In this document: positions 1 to 11,476 of the stretch, piece after piece
Numbering within the stretch: position 1 is the first letter of the stretch
Layout: each line of letters begins with the position of its first letter
Assembly (NCBI GenBank): GCA_003996215.1
Contig: QJPP01001815.1
Span: forward strand, 124,001-188,000
Direction of reading: 5' to 3'
Source: Jaltomata sinuosa
Lineage: Eukaryota; Streptophyta; Magnoliopsida; Solanales; Solanaceae
Length of the DNA stretch: 64,000 nucleotides
Made by a program: the position numbers and the translations under genes
Notes under the pieces: generated by a model
Told to the model about the DNA's origin: nothing
What the model saw: only the letters and a program-made list of their open reading frames with translations
The model's database searches: none

Positions 1-772
1 AGCATATGGGTTCGACAGAGGCAGTGGTCAGTAAAACGAAAATTGGGTTTCAGAATTTTGGGCTAGCAGGTTACAACATATGGTTCATGGAAGCTTTTCC
101 TTGATTACGACATCCTTGTGCTGGAAGGCAATGGGTGCAGGCAACTTGGCTTCTCTATTTCAGTTTTGGAATGGTAGTTAGACTGGGACATCCCGTCCTT
201 GGCTAACCAGTAGATCAGGCTGGACATTCCAGATTTCAGCAGTGTTCTTGTCAGTGCGAGGTCCATTCCACCTTAGTTGAGCAGATTCAGCGGCGTAAGT
301 TCGGGAATCAGTGGTGGTGTGTTATACATGGTCAGATTGTGCAGACTAAGACTAGTGAGGCTATTTTGGGTCCTCATGGTACTTTGAGACAGATGGTCAC
401 CCTTTATTTGCCGAGAGTTTAAAAGCTTGTTTGGTTGATTCTTCTAGGGTTATCTTTTATGTAGGGTTCCAGTATTGGTTAGACTCGGCCAGTGTGGAAT
501 AGAAGTTCCGTATGTGGTATGCTTCAGGATGGTTGGTTGGTGTGCTGATGCAGTAGAGGGGTTGATTTTAGCCGAAGAGGTGAGTTGATGGTTTATGCAA
601 GATTTCTACAACTAAGTGGTGACCTTACACTTTAGACACCCTTTCCCTTGCCTACGGGGTGTCCTAACTAGGTATTTGTTTATGGTGGACTTCTTTCTGA
701 GGTGAGAGTTATAAGGTGATTTCAAATCCGAATGGTTCTTGAGTATTGTTAGAGATCGGAGCTTAGCTGGTG
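1..772 (+). mobile_element. 3' internal region of M-family Ty3/gypsy element M3 (decayed)
   Basis: This stretch has no open frame longer than background. It aligns along its whole length with the reverse complement of about 29275-30015, inside M1: the same blocks (GGTCAGATTGTGCA, GGGTTCCAGTRTTGGTTAGAC, TTTCCTTGCCTA) occur in the same order. In M1 that region lies where integrase should be, so this is probably long-dead pol sequence. The alignment stops near 772, where LTR sequence begins; about 900 bp that M1 has here, including the polypurine tract and LTR start, are missing. Placement is firm from the shared blocks; the former coding role is inferred. Confidence 0.7.
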
Positions 773-1385
773 ATTTCAGACCGGTAGTTCAGTGCCCGGG
801 TCGTTTGTTTGGCCTTTTTGGCTGCTTCTTGCTTTAGAGCTTTAGGCTTTTGAAATCATTGACTTCAGTCAACATTCTTGGTGAACGTGCTGGGAATTGA
901 ATTCCGAAAGTTTCATTAGCTCTGGAGCATGGACTTTTGTGTCTAGAGGGACCTTTAGTCAGGATCCGAGAGCTTTTTATCTTGGAATTCTCTCTCGTTC
1001 TGTGTTTCCAGGTCGGTTGGGCTTGTTTGGTTGACTTTGGTCAACATTTGGAGAAGACGGCCTCGGATGAAAATTCCATTAGCACTGTCAACTCTAAAAT
1101 TTTGACTTTGGGCTAGAGGGACCTTTGGTTCGGGTCCCGGGGCTTCCAGACTTGTTTGTGGGTTTTGAGTTTTGAGTTGGTTTTGGGCGTGAGACCCACT
1201 CTTCATTATAACAATCTCCGTTAGGAGTCTCGTCTATTCCATTGAGTCCAGAATTCTGTTTCTGGTAGGGTAGCATGGTTGGTTTATGTTCTCAGGGTTC
1301 CGGCGAATCTCTCGAGGGTCCATCGGATGAACTTTTGGCCTTTGTGAATAGCTGGTTGCTGCTATAAAAGTTGCAGACCAGTTGG

Positions 1386-1556
1386 TCATCGCGATCGCGA
1401 GGTGGCCATCGCGATCGCGTGGGTCTCCCTGCGTGACCGCGATAAAGCCGGCTGGGACTCGGCCCAGTTTTCTCTTTGCAAATGCGAGGCTGGACCATCG
1501 CGTTCGCAATGGTCTGGGCAGCATTTCCTCGCGAATGCGTGGGGTCCTTCGCGATC
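1386..1556 (+). promoter_or_regulatory. GC-rich palindromic cluster upstream of M3 LTR promoter
   Basis: Tandem near-palindromic words built on GCGATCGCG occur here (two perfect copies at about 1388-1421, then degenerate copies such as GCGTTCGCAATGG and GCGATCACG). They stop just before the TATA-like box at 1578. The position suggests an upstream promoter module; no factor can be assigned. Confidence 0.5.
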
Positions 1557-1577
1557 ACGAAGAAGGACCTCTGGCAG

Positions 1578-1587
1578 CTATTTAAAA
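1578..1587 (+). promoter_or_regulatory. TATA-like box of M3 LTR
   Basis: The word CTATTTAAAA is followed by an AC/CT-rich leader of about 100 nt and then a GTAAGT donor. This is the best core-promoter candidate in the LTR. The transcription start is inferred to lie about 30 nt downstream. Confidence 0.5.
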
Positions 1588-1684
1588 CTCCAACTTCATT
1601 TTCTCATTCACAATTTCAAACAACTCCATTGATAAGCTCCCAAATTCTACTTTCTAGCTTCTTTGCACTAGTGTTCTTCATCCG

Positions 1685-3532
1685 GTAAGTCCCCTCGTCA
1701 CCCCTCTCCTCCTTCCGTGTTTATTCTCTTAATCCCCGCGCTAAATCCTCCATTATTGCTCATTTTCTAAAGCTTTGGATTCTTATAAAATATGCCCCGT
1801 TTGTGATTGCATGATTGTGGGCTCGCTCAATTTACCTTCTTGGCGCAATTTCTCGCATTGTGGTATGCTTGCCCAATTTCTGGATTTATTCCTTGAAATT
1901 CATCTTTAATTCTTGGCTTGAGCGGGCTGTTTTGAGCCCCAATTGTTGTCTATTTCCGCTCAAATTTTGCGCATGTTTTCCCGAGATGGTAGGGAACACA
2001 TGTGTGTTTTTTGTTCTGGTTTCAGGTTGCGAGGCCCACGGCCCCATTTGTGACCCAAATTTTGACCCAGCAATTATTATAGCAATATGGGTATCGTTAG
2101 TCTTGTACTAATGTGTAGATTCTTATTTTGATACTGTGGCGGCTTGCGGGTACTCCTCGGTGGAGATAGGCTTCGGTGTTGTGGATTATATTGTGCGCGC
2201 GTGCTCGGCCTTTCCGGTAGGTTATGGTTTACTTCCTAGACTGAGTATAGTTAGATTATATATATTTATATGTTATTGGAATGTTAGGTTGGGTTATAGG
2301 TATATAGGCTTAAATCTCGTGACTTGTATTAAATTGGCCATTTCGAATATTAGATTTGGAGTATTACTGTCATCCTTAGTCTAAAAGCTTGTAGTATCAC
2401 TGTGGCTAGCGTAGAATCCTTAGTATGCTTTTAGGAGGTTTTAGAGGTAGAGTAGATGCCTGTAGTTGTTTTCATGATTATCTTTCCATTATTTTTGGCT
2501 TTTACTGGTTATGTGTAAATTATGGGCTCGAGGCCATAACTTAGATTTGGACGGAGTCCCAGGTCAGTTTCCTTAGTTGAAGGGTGCTTTGCCCTGAATT
2601 GCCTTGTGGTGTGATATATTCTGTGATTTTGGGACATTGCATGTTTATATTGCATTTATATACCTGCGGCACGGAAAAGGAAAGGTTTTCGAGGCTTTTG
2701 GTTTGAAACTTGAGGATTTTGTGATATTCATGGATTTCATATTTTAAAAGAGTTGGGTTTTTAACACTGGTTTTGGAACAGAAAGGGATAACACTACTTT
2801 CATGCCGGTCTGAGAGGTATTTCCTGGATCTTTTCTCCACTATACCTAATTTTATATGCATAGTCTGATGAGGTATTTCTGGGCTAATACTATTATGCAC
2901 TCTTATGTGTCTATTTTTATATGCATAGTCCGATGAGGTATTTCTGGGCTAATACTATTATGCACTCTTATGTGCCTATTTTTATATGCATAGTTTGATA
3001 AGGTATTTTCAGACTAATACTATTATGCACTCTTATGTGCCTATTATTATACGCATAGTCCGTTGAGGTATTTCTGGGCTTATACTATTCCTATATATAC
3101 GCATAGTCCGATGAGGTATTTCCGAGCTTATACTATTCATATATATATATGCATAGTTTGATGAGGTATTTCTGGGCTTATACTATTATGCACCCATGCG
3201 CACATATATATTTGCATAGTCCGATGAGGTATTTCCGGGTTTATATCATCATGCACTGATACATCACATCATATCCCATCGCATTGCGTTAGTTTGAGTG
3301 CACTTGGATTGTTGGTTTCCTCGATTGATTCTGTTATTTGTTCCTTCTTGTTCGTTTTATTTGTTCCCTTTTCAGTTTTATAACTAGATTTTGGTGGATC
3401 CCTGCATTTTTGCTTACTTTCTTGTAATGTATTACTTATATATTATCTCTCTGCGCTCGATCGGCCTATGATGCCTACTGAGTACCCATTGTCTTGGTGC
3501 TCATACTGCACTTCTGCATCATTTTGGTGCAG
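1685..3532 (+). other. Putative intron lying inside the M3 LTR
   Basis: The donor TCCG|GTAAGT is at 1685 and an acceptor with a T-rich lead, ATTTTGGTGCAG, ends at 3532. M1 and M2 LTRs keep the same acceptor word (TTTGGTGCAG) at 32847-32848 and 42735-42736 on the minus strand. M1 has donors GTG|GTAAGT (35041-35042) and CAG|GTAAGT (34683-34684). Splicing is inferred from sequence only. Confidence 0.4.
2854..3262 (+). repeat. Minisatellite in M3 LTR, about 7 units of 46-66 bp
   Basis: Each unit carries GCATAGTCCGATGAGGTATTT followed by a variable TATACTATTATGCAC tail and a short AT-rich spacer. The first three units are about 65 bp, two middle ones about 48 bp, and the last ones are longer again. 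The array lies between the putative donor and acceptor. The M1 LTRs hold a different repeat in the same interval. Confidence 0.85.
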
Positions 3533-3951
3533 TTAGTAGTTGAGGTTTTGCTGTTGGTCGCATTGGAGACGCGTGTAACCTTTTAGGATATTCGAGACTA
3601 GGGTGAGCGCCTGACGATTGGGGCCTGACTATGTCTTATCTTTTGTACTGTTACTCTTGTATATTCGGAGACAGTTGTACTTATCTTCTGTTATTTCTAG
3701 CACTTGTATTCTATTAGTATCTTCTATACTGTTGATACCAAGTCTTGGGGTTGGTGTAGTTTCTTTATGTATATATTTTAGGTTATTGCTTCCGCTTTGT
3801 CCTATCTTTACTTTGTGCTTCTGCTTATTTCTGCTTATTATGCGTATTGGTTAGGTAGTAGCCCATTACTAACCGTTCTGGGCTACGAGAATTGGTTCGC
3901 CTACTAGGGGGTTGTAGGTGCCATCATGACCTGAGAAATTGGGTCGTTACA

Positions 3952-5234
3952 GTACCATGCTTGGTACAGAATTCTAAATGGTTGGCTCGGGTACCATGCC
4001 TGGTACATGTTGATTTGTTGCATTGATTGTATTCTGACAATGGATCCATGAGTGACCATGTTGTATTCTTAAACGATGATTATTGCATATGGTCCATGAG
4101 AGGCCATATAATTGTATTTAAATGTGAGTTTGGTCTGGGTATGGACCAAATTTGCATGTTTAGCACTTAGGTAGTGTTAGGGGGATCCTTGGTGGGTACA
4201 GACTATGTGGAAAGGATATATGTTATTGTCCTTGAGTGTTGTCAATGGTCGTTAATTGATTTAATGTGGTTAATAAACTAAGGAGGAGACTTATAGCCTA
4301 GTAATAGTATTGGTCATTGTCATTATTAAAATAAGTGTTAAACCTGATCCATGTGATGGGAGCTGAAAGGTAGACGGGGGATGGGGGGTCTGGAGTATAT
4401 CGCTGGATGTTAGTATCATGTTGGGAACTACCCTAGGGATCCTTGAGAGGTCCATACACTTGTAAGTAGTAACACGAATGTAGTTGGCCTCGTTGGGCAA
4501 ATTGCTGGGTTATATTCTGGGTGTTTAGTCATGGGAGTTGACTTGAGTCATGAAATGGTAGTCCGGGTCTGGACTTAGTGGTTGGACTAAGGGTTAAGGT
4601 GACTTGGGAAGTCTAAGGGTTAGTGTGACTTGGGAAGTCCTAGGAGTTAGGGTGTAGAGTTTCCGAGTGAGGGAGTTGGCAACGGAAGGGATAAGAAGGG
4701 TTGAGGTATGAGTAGATGGTCGGTTTGAGACTGGGTTTGGTAAAGGTGAATCTTAGAGGACGGGACTATTGTAGTTAATTACATGCTTTCCCTTGATTTT
4801 CCTAAATGATGGTACGAGTGGATTCGGGTCGACCGATGATGCCTACCAGTACGTGTGTTTGTACTGATTCTACTCTTGCTATAACTTTTTTTGGGTATAG
4901 TCTGGTTGCAGGGTTGGTGATGTTTCATAGGTACATGATGACGGTAATCTTCAGCAGCTTCTACTACTGTTTCCATGGTGGGAGCTGTGTCCTTTTATAT
5001 TTCTATTTTACTCCTGTAGTAGCTCTTGTACCAGCTTAGACTAGATCCTAGGGAGGTGTTATATTTTTTTAGTAGGCTTTTCAAATTAATTATAAATGGT
5101 TTCACGTATTAAAATGAGGTTATTTATTGTTATACTTTGCTTTCCGCAAGTACCTGTTGGATCGGGTGGTAAGGGTTCGTCTATCTAGGTGGTTAGAGTA
5201 GGTGTCTGCACGGCCCGGTAGTTGGGTCGTGACA
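3952..5234 (+). mobile_element. 3' portion of LTR L4 (Ty3/gypsy), 5' end lost
   Basis: It ends in GGCCCGGTAGTTGGGTCGTGACA at 5234, an LTR-type terminus. A block at 4828-4911 has the order CGATGATGCCTAC, stem arms AGTAC (4848) and GTACT (4861), then TCTGGTTGCAG, as in the M and H LTRs. Its beginning opens with two copies of a GGTACCATGC(C/T)TGGTAC palindromic word. No ORF longer than background is present. The 5' part was removed or displaced by M3. Confidence 0.6.
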
Positions 5235-5379
5235 ATAACCTAACCGGCTCCCATAAGCTCAACAGGTACAAAAAATGATCAATATAACCCAACCGGCCCG
5301 CATAAGCTCGGTAGGTACAAATATAAAAAAAGATCACCTTTCTGGGCCCCTATAAGCCTGAGAGGTGCCAATTTAATTT

Positions 5380-5990
5380 TTATACCCCTATTGGTAATCC
5401 CCTAGCCCCGTAGGCAATCATTACATCTCGATAGCTCCTTAGGCACTCTACACATAGCCTCGAAGGCAACTGTATATCTGTATAGCCCCGAAGGCAACTG
5501 TATATCTAGCCCCTAAGGTACTTCATATCTGTATCTCAGTACACAAGGCTTCAGTATCTGTATCTGAGCATACAAGGATTCTATATCCATATCTATCCCC
5601 ATAGGCAACATATTTAGCATCATAGGCAACATTTCTAGCGGCGTAGGCAACATATTTAGCCCCACAGGCAATATATCTAGCCCCATAGGCAACATATTTA
5701 GCCCATAAGACACTTTGTTACCAAGCTATTAAGGCATATCATATAGCCTCGAAGGCAACTCTTTGGCCCGTAAGCCTCAACCTAGCCTCTTTAGGAAAAT
5801 ATTATAGCCCGTGAGGAAACAGGTTTTATTATAGCCCCTTAGGCAATCAAAATAGCCCATAGGCTTTACTATAGCCCTGTAGGCAGTCGGAATAGCCCGT
5901 AGGCTTCAACTCATCTTAATATCCCCTTAGGCAACATGCATATATCCCCTAAGGCACTAATCATATCTCTATAGCTAACTATAATAGCCC
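5380..5990 (-). repeat. Short interspersed-tandem motif array in L2 (about 15-25 bp spacing)
   Basis: The plus-strand word TAGCCCC(A/G)TAGGCAAC and variants recur roughly 25 times with AT-rich spacers, often CATATTTAGC or TGTATATC. Scattered copies extend to about 6560. On the sense strand of the LTR the unit reads GTTGCCTAYGGGGCTA. Confidence 0.75.
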
Positions 5991-8233
5991 CAAGGGTAAC
6001 AACTAGCAATTGAATTGCCCAAACACAAGCAATATAGTTATAGGCGGTCTATATGAATAATCTCTAAGTCATACCTAAGCTTGGGGTCGCTATTAATAGG
6101 ATATGAATCCCTACCAGAGATGACTATATCAAGTCAAGCAGCTAACCAAATCACATAAGGCTATGAGTAATTTGGCTACAACAACTAGCTTTGTTGTTCT
6201 ATAAGCTTTAAAAAAACTTGTCGAAATAAGGGACTAGCCCTAGCACACCTTTTTTGTCGAATTTTTGTGGGATAATGCAAATTCAGAATTTCAATGAATG
6301 ACTCTACGGTGGCATATGAGACCCAAAGTTAATAGCAGTTAAAATCAATTGCATTTCTTACGTGCTGAGCATCGTCTACGCCTCAAATATCATTCTTAAC
6401 TAGACCCAAGGATCTGTATGATAAGAGTTCAACTTAGACAAATCCCTTCCCCCAAGGTCACACATATACTAAACCTTAGATCTCGTGCAAGGTAATCACG
6501 CCAATGCACATATCCCCAAAGGCAACCACATGTAGCCCTGTAGGTATATAGTAAATCCACAAGATAAGCTACAAGCAACTATACAAGTAATCTAAGTTGT
6601 GTCTAACTCGAGGTCGCTATCTATAGAGTAAGAGTCTCGACAAGGGATAAATTTATCTACTCTGGAAGCCAACACAATCAACCATTATGGCTATAAATAG
6701 CTCGTATGTAATATTCTAGCCATAGAGCCTACGATCTTTAGTAGCCAATACTATTTCATAGTAGGCAAATCGACAAGTAACATAGCCCAAGAAGCACAAG
6801 CAAGCATATACTATATACGACCTATGAGTAAGTCTAAGCCATGTCTAGATCTCGGTTGCTAATGAAGGAAAAGGGGATATATCAAGGATGTAGTAAGCTA
6901 CTCAAATGGACAACATGGAGAACTATGGTTACAATTCATTCATCGATAGTAAGCCAGCCTTATCACGCTGTGGACTATAAAGGAACATGCGAAGAAGGAG
7001 GATGATCTTAACAAACCTTTCAATTAAAGGGTCAAAGGTGTTGGAATAAAACTCTACCAAACCAACAACTAATATCAATAAGAGGAAGCTATCAATAGCT
7101 CACAAGAGCGGCGAGCTCCCAAGACAATATAACAAGGTATACTTCACGTCATTTAATTTGACAACCATCATACGCGGCTCCAAAAAGAAGTGCACTAACT
7201 CACCAGTCCCTCTAACACCTTAACACCATAAATATACAGCAATGATAATCTAACTTAATGAGAAAAAGGGCTTCCCAGAGCCAATGTATCCAAAACACTA
7301 CTTTGTGGTTCAAAAATTGATAAAAAAGATTCTAGAATATGGAAATACGAAGGAAGGTTGTAGGAGAGATAATACCTCAAAAAAGCTTCAAAATACCAAG
7401 CTAAACAAGCTGTTAGAAGGAACCACACTTGTTACTACATCAGAACTACATCAAAATGCAACTTTATAATAATTTTTGCCCTACCCGTTCTATCCAGACA
7501 GTCCATGGTAAAACAATCTAACTTTTTATTTTGAAATCGTATTGACAAATGGTTTGATGTCCTAGAAACTAGACTCAAAGACCGTTTATTCGATATAAAA
7601 TATGCCCTCTAACTCTTTATAGATGTGGATATATACTCGTACCAATTCAGCCCCTCAACAAAGTTACATACACAGTTTTTACTTCCCCACTTGACACGGA
7701 GCCGATATTACTGAATATGAGTTCATGACGAGGAATAACAGTGTAAGAGGAATACAATACCATGATAATTCAAAAGATCTACAAATATTTCTCAAAAGTG
7801 CGATAAATTTAAAGCCTCTAAATTCAAAGAATCATGCCAAGAAAAGAAGGAGAAACCTTTACATACCTACTTCTTGGACTTTATCTCTTGCAGCGTGTCA
7901 TCAACATCCTTCCGTGACACTCTATCTTGATTTGATTGGAAAGATTATTTATGGATCCTCAAAAAGTAGAATGCCTTAATAAGCACAGAAGCAGACGCAT
8001 GTTGATGACCTTATGCTTATCAATTTAAAGATGACTTAAATATCCATAAGACGTGAAGTTTTGAAATCTTCACATTTAATTGACATCCATATTCCTTTCA
8101 ATCTTTATTACCATTAGTATCACCTTGAACTTTTACTACTTACTTGAAGTCTCCCAAAACCCTTTAGTACCACTGCTACCAAACGTGACATGACAAAGAG
8201 TAAACCACAAAACCCAATATGAAATACAAAGTA

Positions 8234-8337
8234 GATAAAAATCAGCATAAATTGCTATGTCAAACTTTAAAATAAAAATAAACCTGATAAAAATCAGCAT
8301 AAATTGCTATGTCAAACTTTAAAATAAAAATAAACCT
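8234..8337. repeat. Perfect 52-bp tandem duplication
   Basis: The 52-bp unit starting GATAAAAATCAGCATAAATT at 8234 is repeated without change from 8286. Perfect identity against a decayed background points to a recent event. Confidence 0.9.
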
Positions 8338-8981
8338 GATATAATAGATTGACTCTCCTTTAGTGAAGAAGGCAAGGAAAGTGAGTTCTTGAACCTATAT
8401 ATGTGTATATATATAATGAGTAATATAATGAAGCCAACTTGGCCAACATAGTATGGAATGCTCCTAATTATTTACTATTTTTATTGCTAACAGATGCTAT
8501 ATTTTGGCATGAATTGATGCCACCTTCCTTTCTTTACATGCGGATATGTGGTGTCAACAGGACACCATATTTATCCTTTCACTTGGATGGAGTCTATGAC
8601 ATGCATATACTCGAATATTGTATTAGTTCGTGATAAAATAAATATAACTTTCTAAATATATTACTAATTAATAAAAAAATATTTTGAACAAAGCTTGACT
8701 CATATAACAATAATCTTTTTCAACATAACTAGACTCACGATCTCCGTTAAAATCTCAATAAATTATAAAAATCTTATAAATTAAATACATATACAAATAT
8801 ATCATAACTTAAACTTTTTCGTAAATATTAAGGCCTTTAAGAAGTAAAAATGTATTTTCTCAAATTCCAATCTAAATTAAATTTTTTCAAACACGCGCAG
8901 TGTTAAATAAAATTCTCAAATTTAGACTTTTAAGCTTTTGATACGAGATGAAGGACAATGTTAAACACCTCGGGTGTTACA

Positions 8982-9844
8982 AAAATATTGTCTAAGATAA
9001 TTCAAAAGGTATAGAAATCAGTAAATGATAAGAGTCCCATTGTTTGAAAGATGGACAACAACTCGCAGAGGAACCATGAGAAGTAATGCTCACCCTTGGA
9101 TCTGAAGTCAACTTTTCTACTCTAGCTGAGGTTGCATCTCAGCCTCTAGAACACGGTCTGCATTCAACAAAAGAAGAGCACATGATAGTATCAGTAGAAA
9201 ATACTATGTACTGGTAGGTATCATAGGCCGACCAAAATAAGATATGAATATAGTAAAGCATATAACAAGTAAAATGAAATTCAACACTTAGCATATAATC
9301 AGTCAACATATAGTCTTTTCAAGTCAATTCAATAACAACAATCTCAACTTCATAAGTCACCAAAATATCACTATAAAAGGGAAAGGAATGATCACTTTCA
9401 ACAATGATCTCACATCTCATTATTCCTATCAACTTTCACTTATATCACCTGTGCTCTAGTCCCATCTCAGTTTAAAATTAGTTTACTATGAAAGACAGTA
9501 TAATAATGCAAAACAAGATAAATAGTATAAGAGTATACACACATTCTATGGGTCTTATTTTTACTCAATAGCCATGACCTACAGGAGACCCTAGGTGTCC
9601 ATGTACCATACCGATGTGGTATCCGATTCATAATTAACTGTGTCAACATCAATATCAATATAATTACGCTCTTAGATCTATCCCTTATAAATATACACAA
9701 TGACCAAGGCACAAACACAGTTAGATATTTTAGCTCACTTATCACTTCTCATTCATCTAGTCTATTCATACAAGCATAACATAAAAAACACAGACAATTC
9801 AACCATGTTCAAAAACCAATCACAAGCTATACAGTTATACCACA
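8982..9844 (-). mobile_element. LTR H fragment, split by element Z
   Basis: It contains the shared LTR block in minus orientation. GGTAGGTATCATAGGCCGACC is at 9214-9233, stem arms CAGTA/TACTG at about 9192-9213, and an acceptor-like GTTGAATGCAG with AG at 9158-9159. It continues at 18748-18798 beyond Z. L2 ends against its left edge. No coding sequence is seen. Confidence 0.5.
9840..9844. repeat. Target-site duplication of Z, left copy (CCACA)
   Basis: CCACA directly precedes the LTR start TGATAAG at 9845 and recurs directly after the 3' LTR at 18743-18747. Confidence 0.9.
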
Positions 9845-11349
9845 TGATAAGTCGGTAATCTACCAACTTATTGAGCCTATATCCATGAATTATTGCTATA
9901 TTTTGAATCAATTTAGAGGTTCTTATGGCCTTTATTGATGTCTATGCAGGTACTTTTGACAGAAAATGAAAAACAAGGATATGGACCCAAAAAGAGCCAA
10001 AAAGGAGCTAAGTGTGAAGAGTTGAGAAAAGCTGAAGAATTTGAACCAAGATGCGGTGGCTATGCGACATGCACAAGCCTAGGTGCGGTTTGCACCTTCT
10101 CCATATGAAGCTGCTAAAGTTGTTGAAGATTCTTCTAAGGAGTGCGACCACTGTGCGACGCGCACATCCCGTGGTGCAAAAGGTACCACCTTCGCAAGAA
10201 GCTCACTAATGTTGCTGAAGTCACTGGTCGAATTGAAGCAGGTGTGCGACGCGCACATTGCGACATGCGAACCGCATATCGCATCACACACCTCCCGAAG
10301 GGGAAAACTTGTCCTAATTTTATGTGACGACTTGGGAACATATAAAAGGCCATATTAGGCTCAAATTGTATATGCAACATTTTAGACCTGATTCTTAGAG
10401 AATAGTTTTTGCTTTGTAAACAATTTTCCACCTCCGTTGAGTGAGGGTTTTGAATCCAAAACTCTTGGTTAATAATTTGTGTGCCTAATTTGATCCTAGA
10501 ACTTGAAGATTTAGCTATAATGGAGGGGATGTTAACTTTACCCAAATAGTATCTCTTCTTCTCTCACCATGATTGGCTAAATTCTCTTGTCTAGGGGTGT
10601 GTTGATGATGGGTGCTTAGCCAAAGGGTGTGGGTGTTGTTAATTCATCTTTATAATTGCTTATTTGACATGGGTCTAGTAATTTCACCAAGTTTTAACAA
10701 TAAAATTGATGGTTGCAAACATTAGTTTACTTTACTTGACCATGTGATTGCTTGAAAGAGGATTCCATGGTTGTGGATGTAAAATTGCTAGTGGGTACTT
10801 GGGAATCCATCAAGATTTGAGGATAGAAATAACTCTTATCGTAGGAATCTCCCATTTTAGGGTCTAAGCTAGAGATAGTGTGACCTCCCCAAGCATATGT
10901 TGGTTGATTATTGATCAAACAAATGGTGTTCTACCCGAAATCATTAGAATTGTGGATGTTGATCGAGAGATAAACATTCCACACCTATAACCAACACTAC
11001 TTGTGTCAAATAACAAGAATAGAAGTGAATTGATGATCACCCTATCCTATAAGCAACGCCCCATCAGATGTGCATCCCTAGTCTTCTAAATCACTTGGTA
11101 CACCCATCTTTAGTTTTATTGCTTTTTGTTGAATTGTGTTAGTAGTGACAACTTTCCCGATTCCCCCATTTTTTCTACTTGTTTTAGTTTGAGCAATTAC
11201 TCTCGCCTTGAAATCAACTCATACAATCTCTAGTTGGCTAGGTCAGGTCCCTTGGGTATGACACCGACATCCATTGGGTTTATAAATTTTGTTTTGCTGC
11301 ACTATCGCCGTGGCCTCCTAATTGGAGAGCACGATTTGAGCTTTCATCA
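9845..11349 (+). repeat. Z 5' LTR (1505 bp)
   Basis: It runs from TGATAAGTCGG to TTTCATCA and begins with a near-perfect 9-bp-arm palindrome. GC-rich words of the type GTGCGACGCGCAC occur at 10060-10310, before the ATATAAAAGGCC box at about 10339. The copy at 17271-18742 matches with a few percent divergence by eye. Confidence 0.92.
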
Positions 11350-11353
11350 AAAA

Positions 11354-11371
11354 TGGCACCGTTGCCGGGGA
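11354..11371 (+). other. Primer-binding site, tRNA-Asp type
   Basis: TGGCACCGTTGCCGGGGA lies four bases after the LTR. It differs by one transition from the complement of the plant tRNA-Asp 3' end (TGGCGCCGTTGCCGGGGA), which is the usual primer of Athila elements. Confidence 0.9.
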
Positions 11372-11476
11372 CTTGAGTTGATAGCTATTTTTGATTGTTG
11401 TTTTGAAATCACCTTGAGAGTACTTGTTTCTTTTAATTTTGTTAGTTGTTTGTATTGTGATTAAGTAGGCTAGCAT

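Larger units (their letters stand above)
773..3951 (+). mobile_element. 5'-truncated 3' LTR of M3
   Basis: It aligns with the reverse complement of the M1 LTRs (25150-28495 and 32429-36237), starting about 100 bp inside the LTR. It ends in GGGTCGTTACA at 3951, matching the M1 end TGTCATGACCC read in reverse. In order it holds a GC-rich repeat cluster, a TATA-like box at 1578, a pyrimidine-rich leader, a strong splice-donor word at 1685, a minisatellite at 2854-3262, a hairpin at 3480-3502 and an acceptor-like TTTTGGTGCAG ending at 3532. The next sequence, 3952 onward, belongs to a different LTR, so M3 probably inserted into it. The partner flank lies outside the window. Confidence 0.8.
5235..8981 (-). 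mobile_element. LTR L2 (Ty3/gypsy), 3' end lost
   Basis: The right edge CGGGTGTTACA (8971-8981) is the complement of an LTR start TGTAACACCCG. About 7480-7660 contains an upstream block (CCAGACAGTCCATGGTAAAACA) also found in the M2 LTR at 45265. About 8440-8960 is an AT-rich block also shared with M2. A donor-like GAG|GTATTATC on the minus strand lies near 7370. The left third is dominated by short repeats. No real coding sequence is visible. The left boundary abuts L4 with no recognisable LTR end. Confidence 0.55.

Noticed and set aside
7284..8633. Small ORFs (60-84 codons) in L2 as host genes
   Set aside because: No domain, no codon pattern, and they lie within sequence shared with other LTRs.
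11354..11371. Fragment of a tRNA-Asp gene
   Set aside because: Only the 18 nt complementary to the tRNA 3' end are present, right after an LTR, as expected of a primer-binding site.
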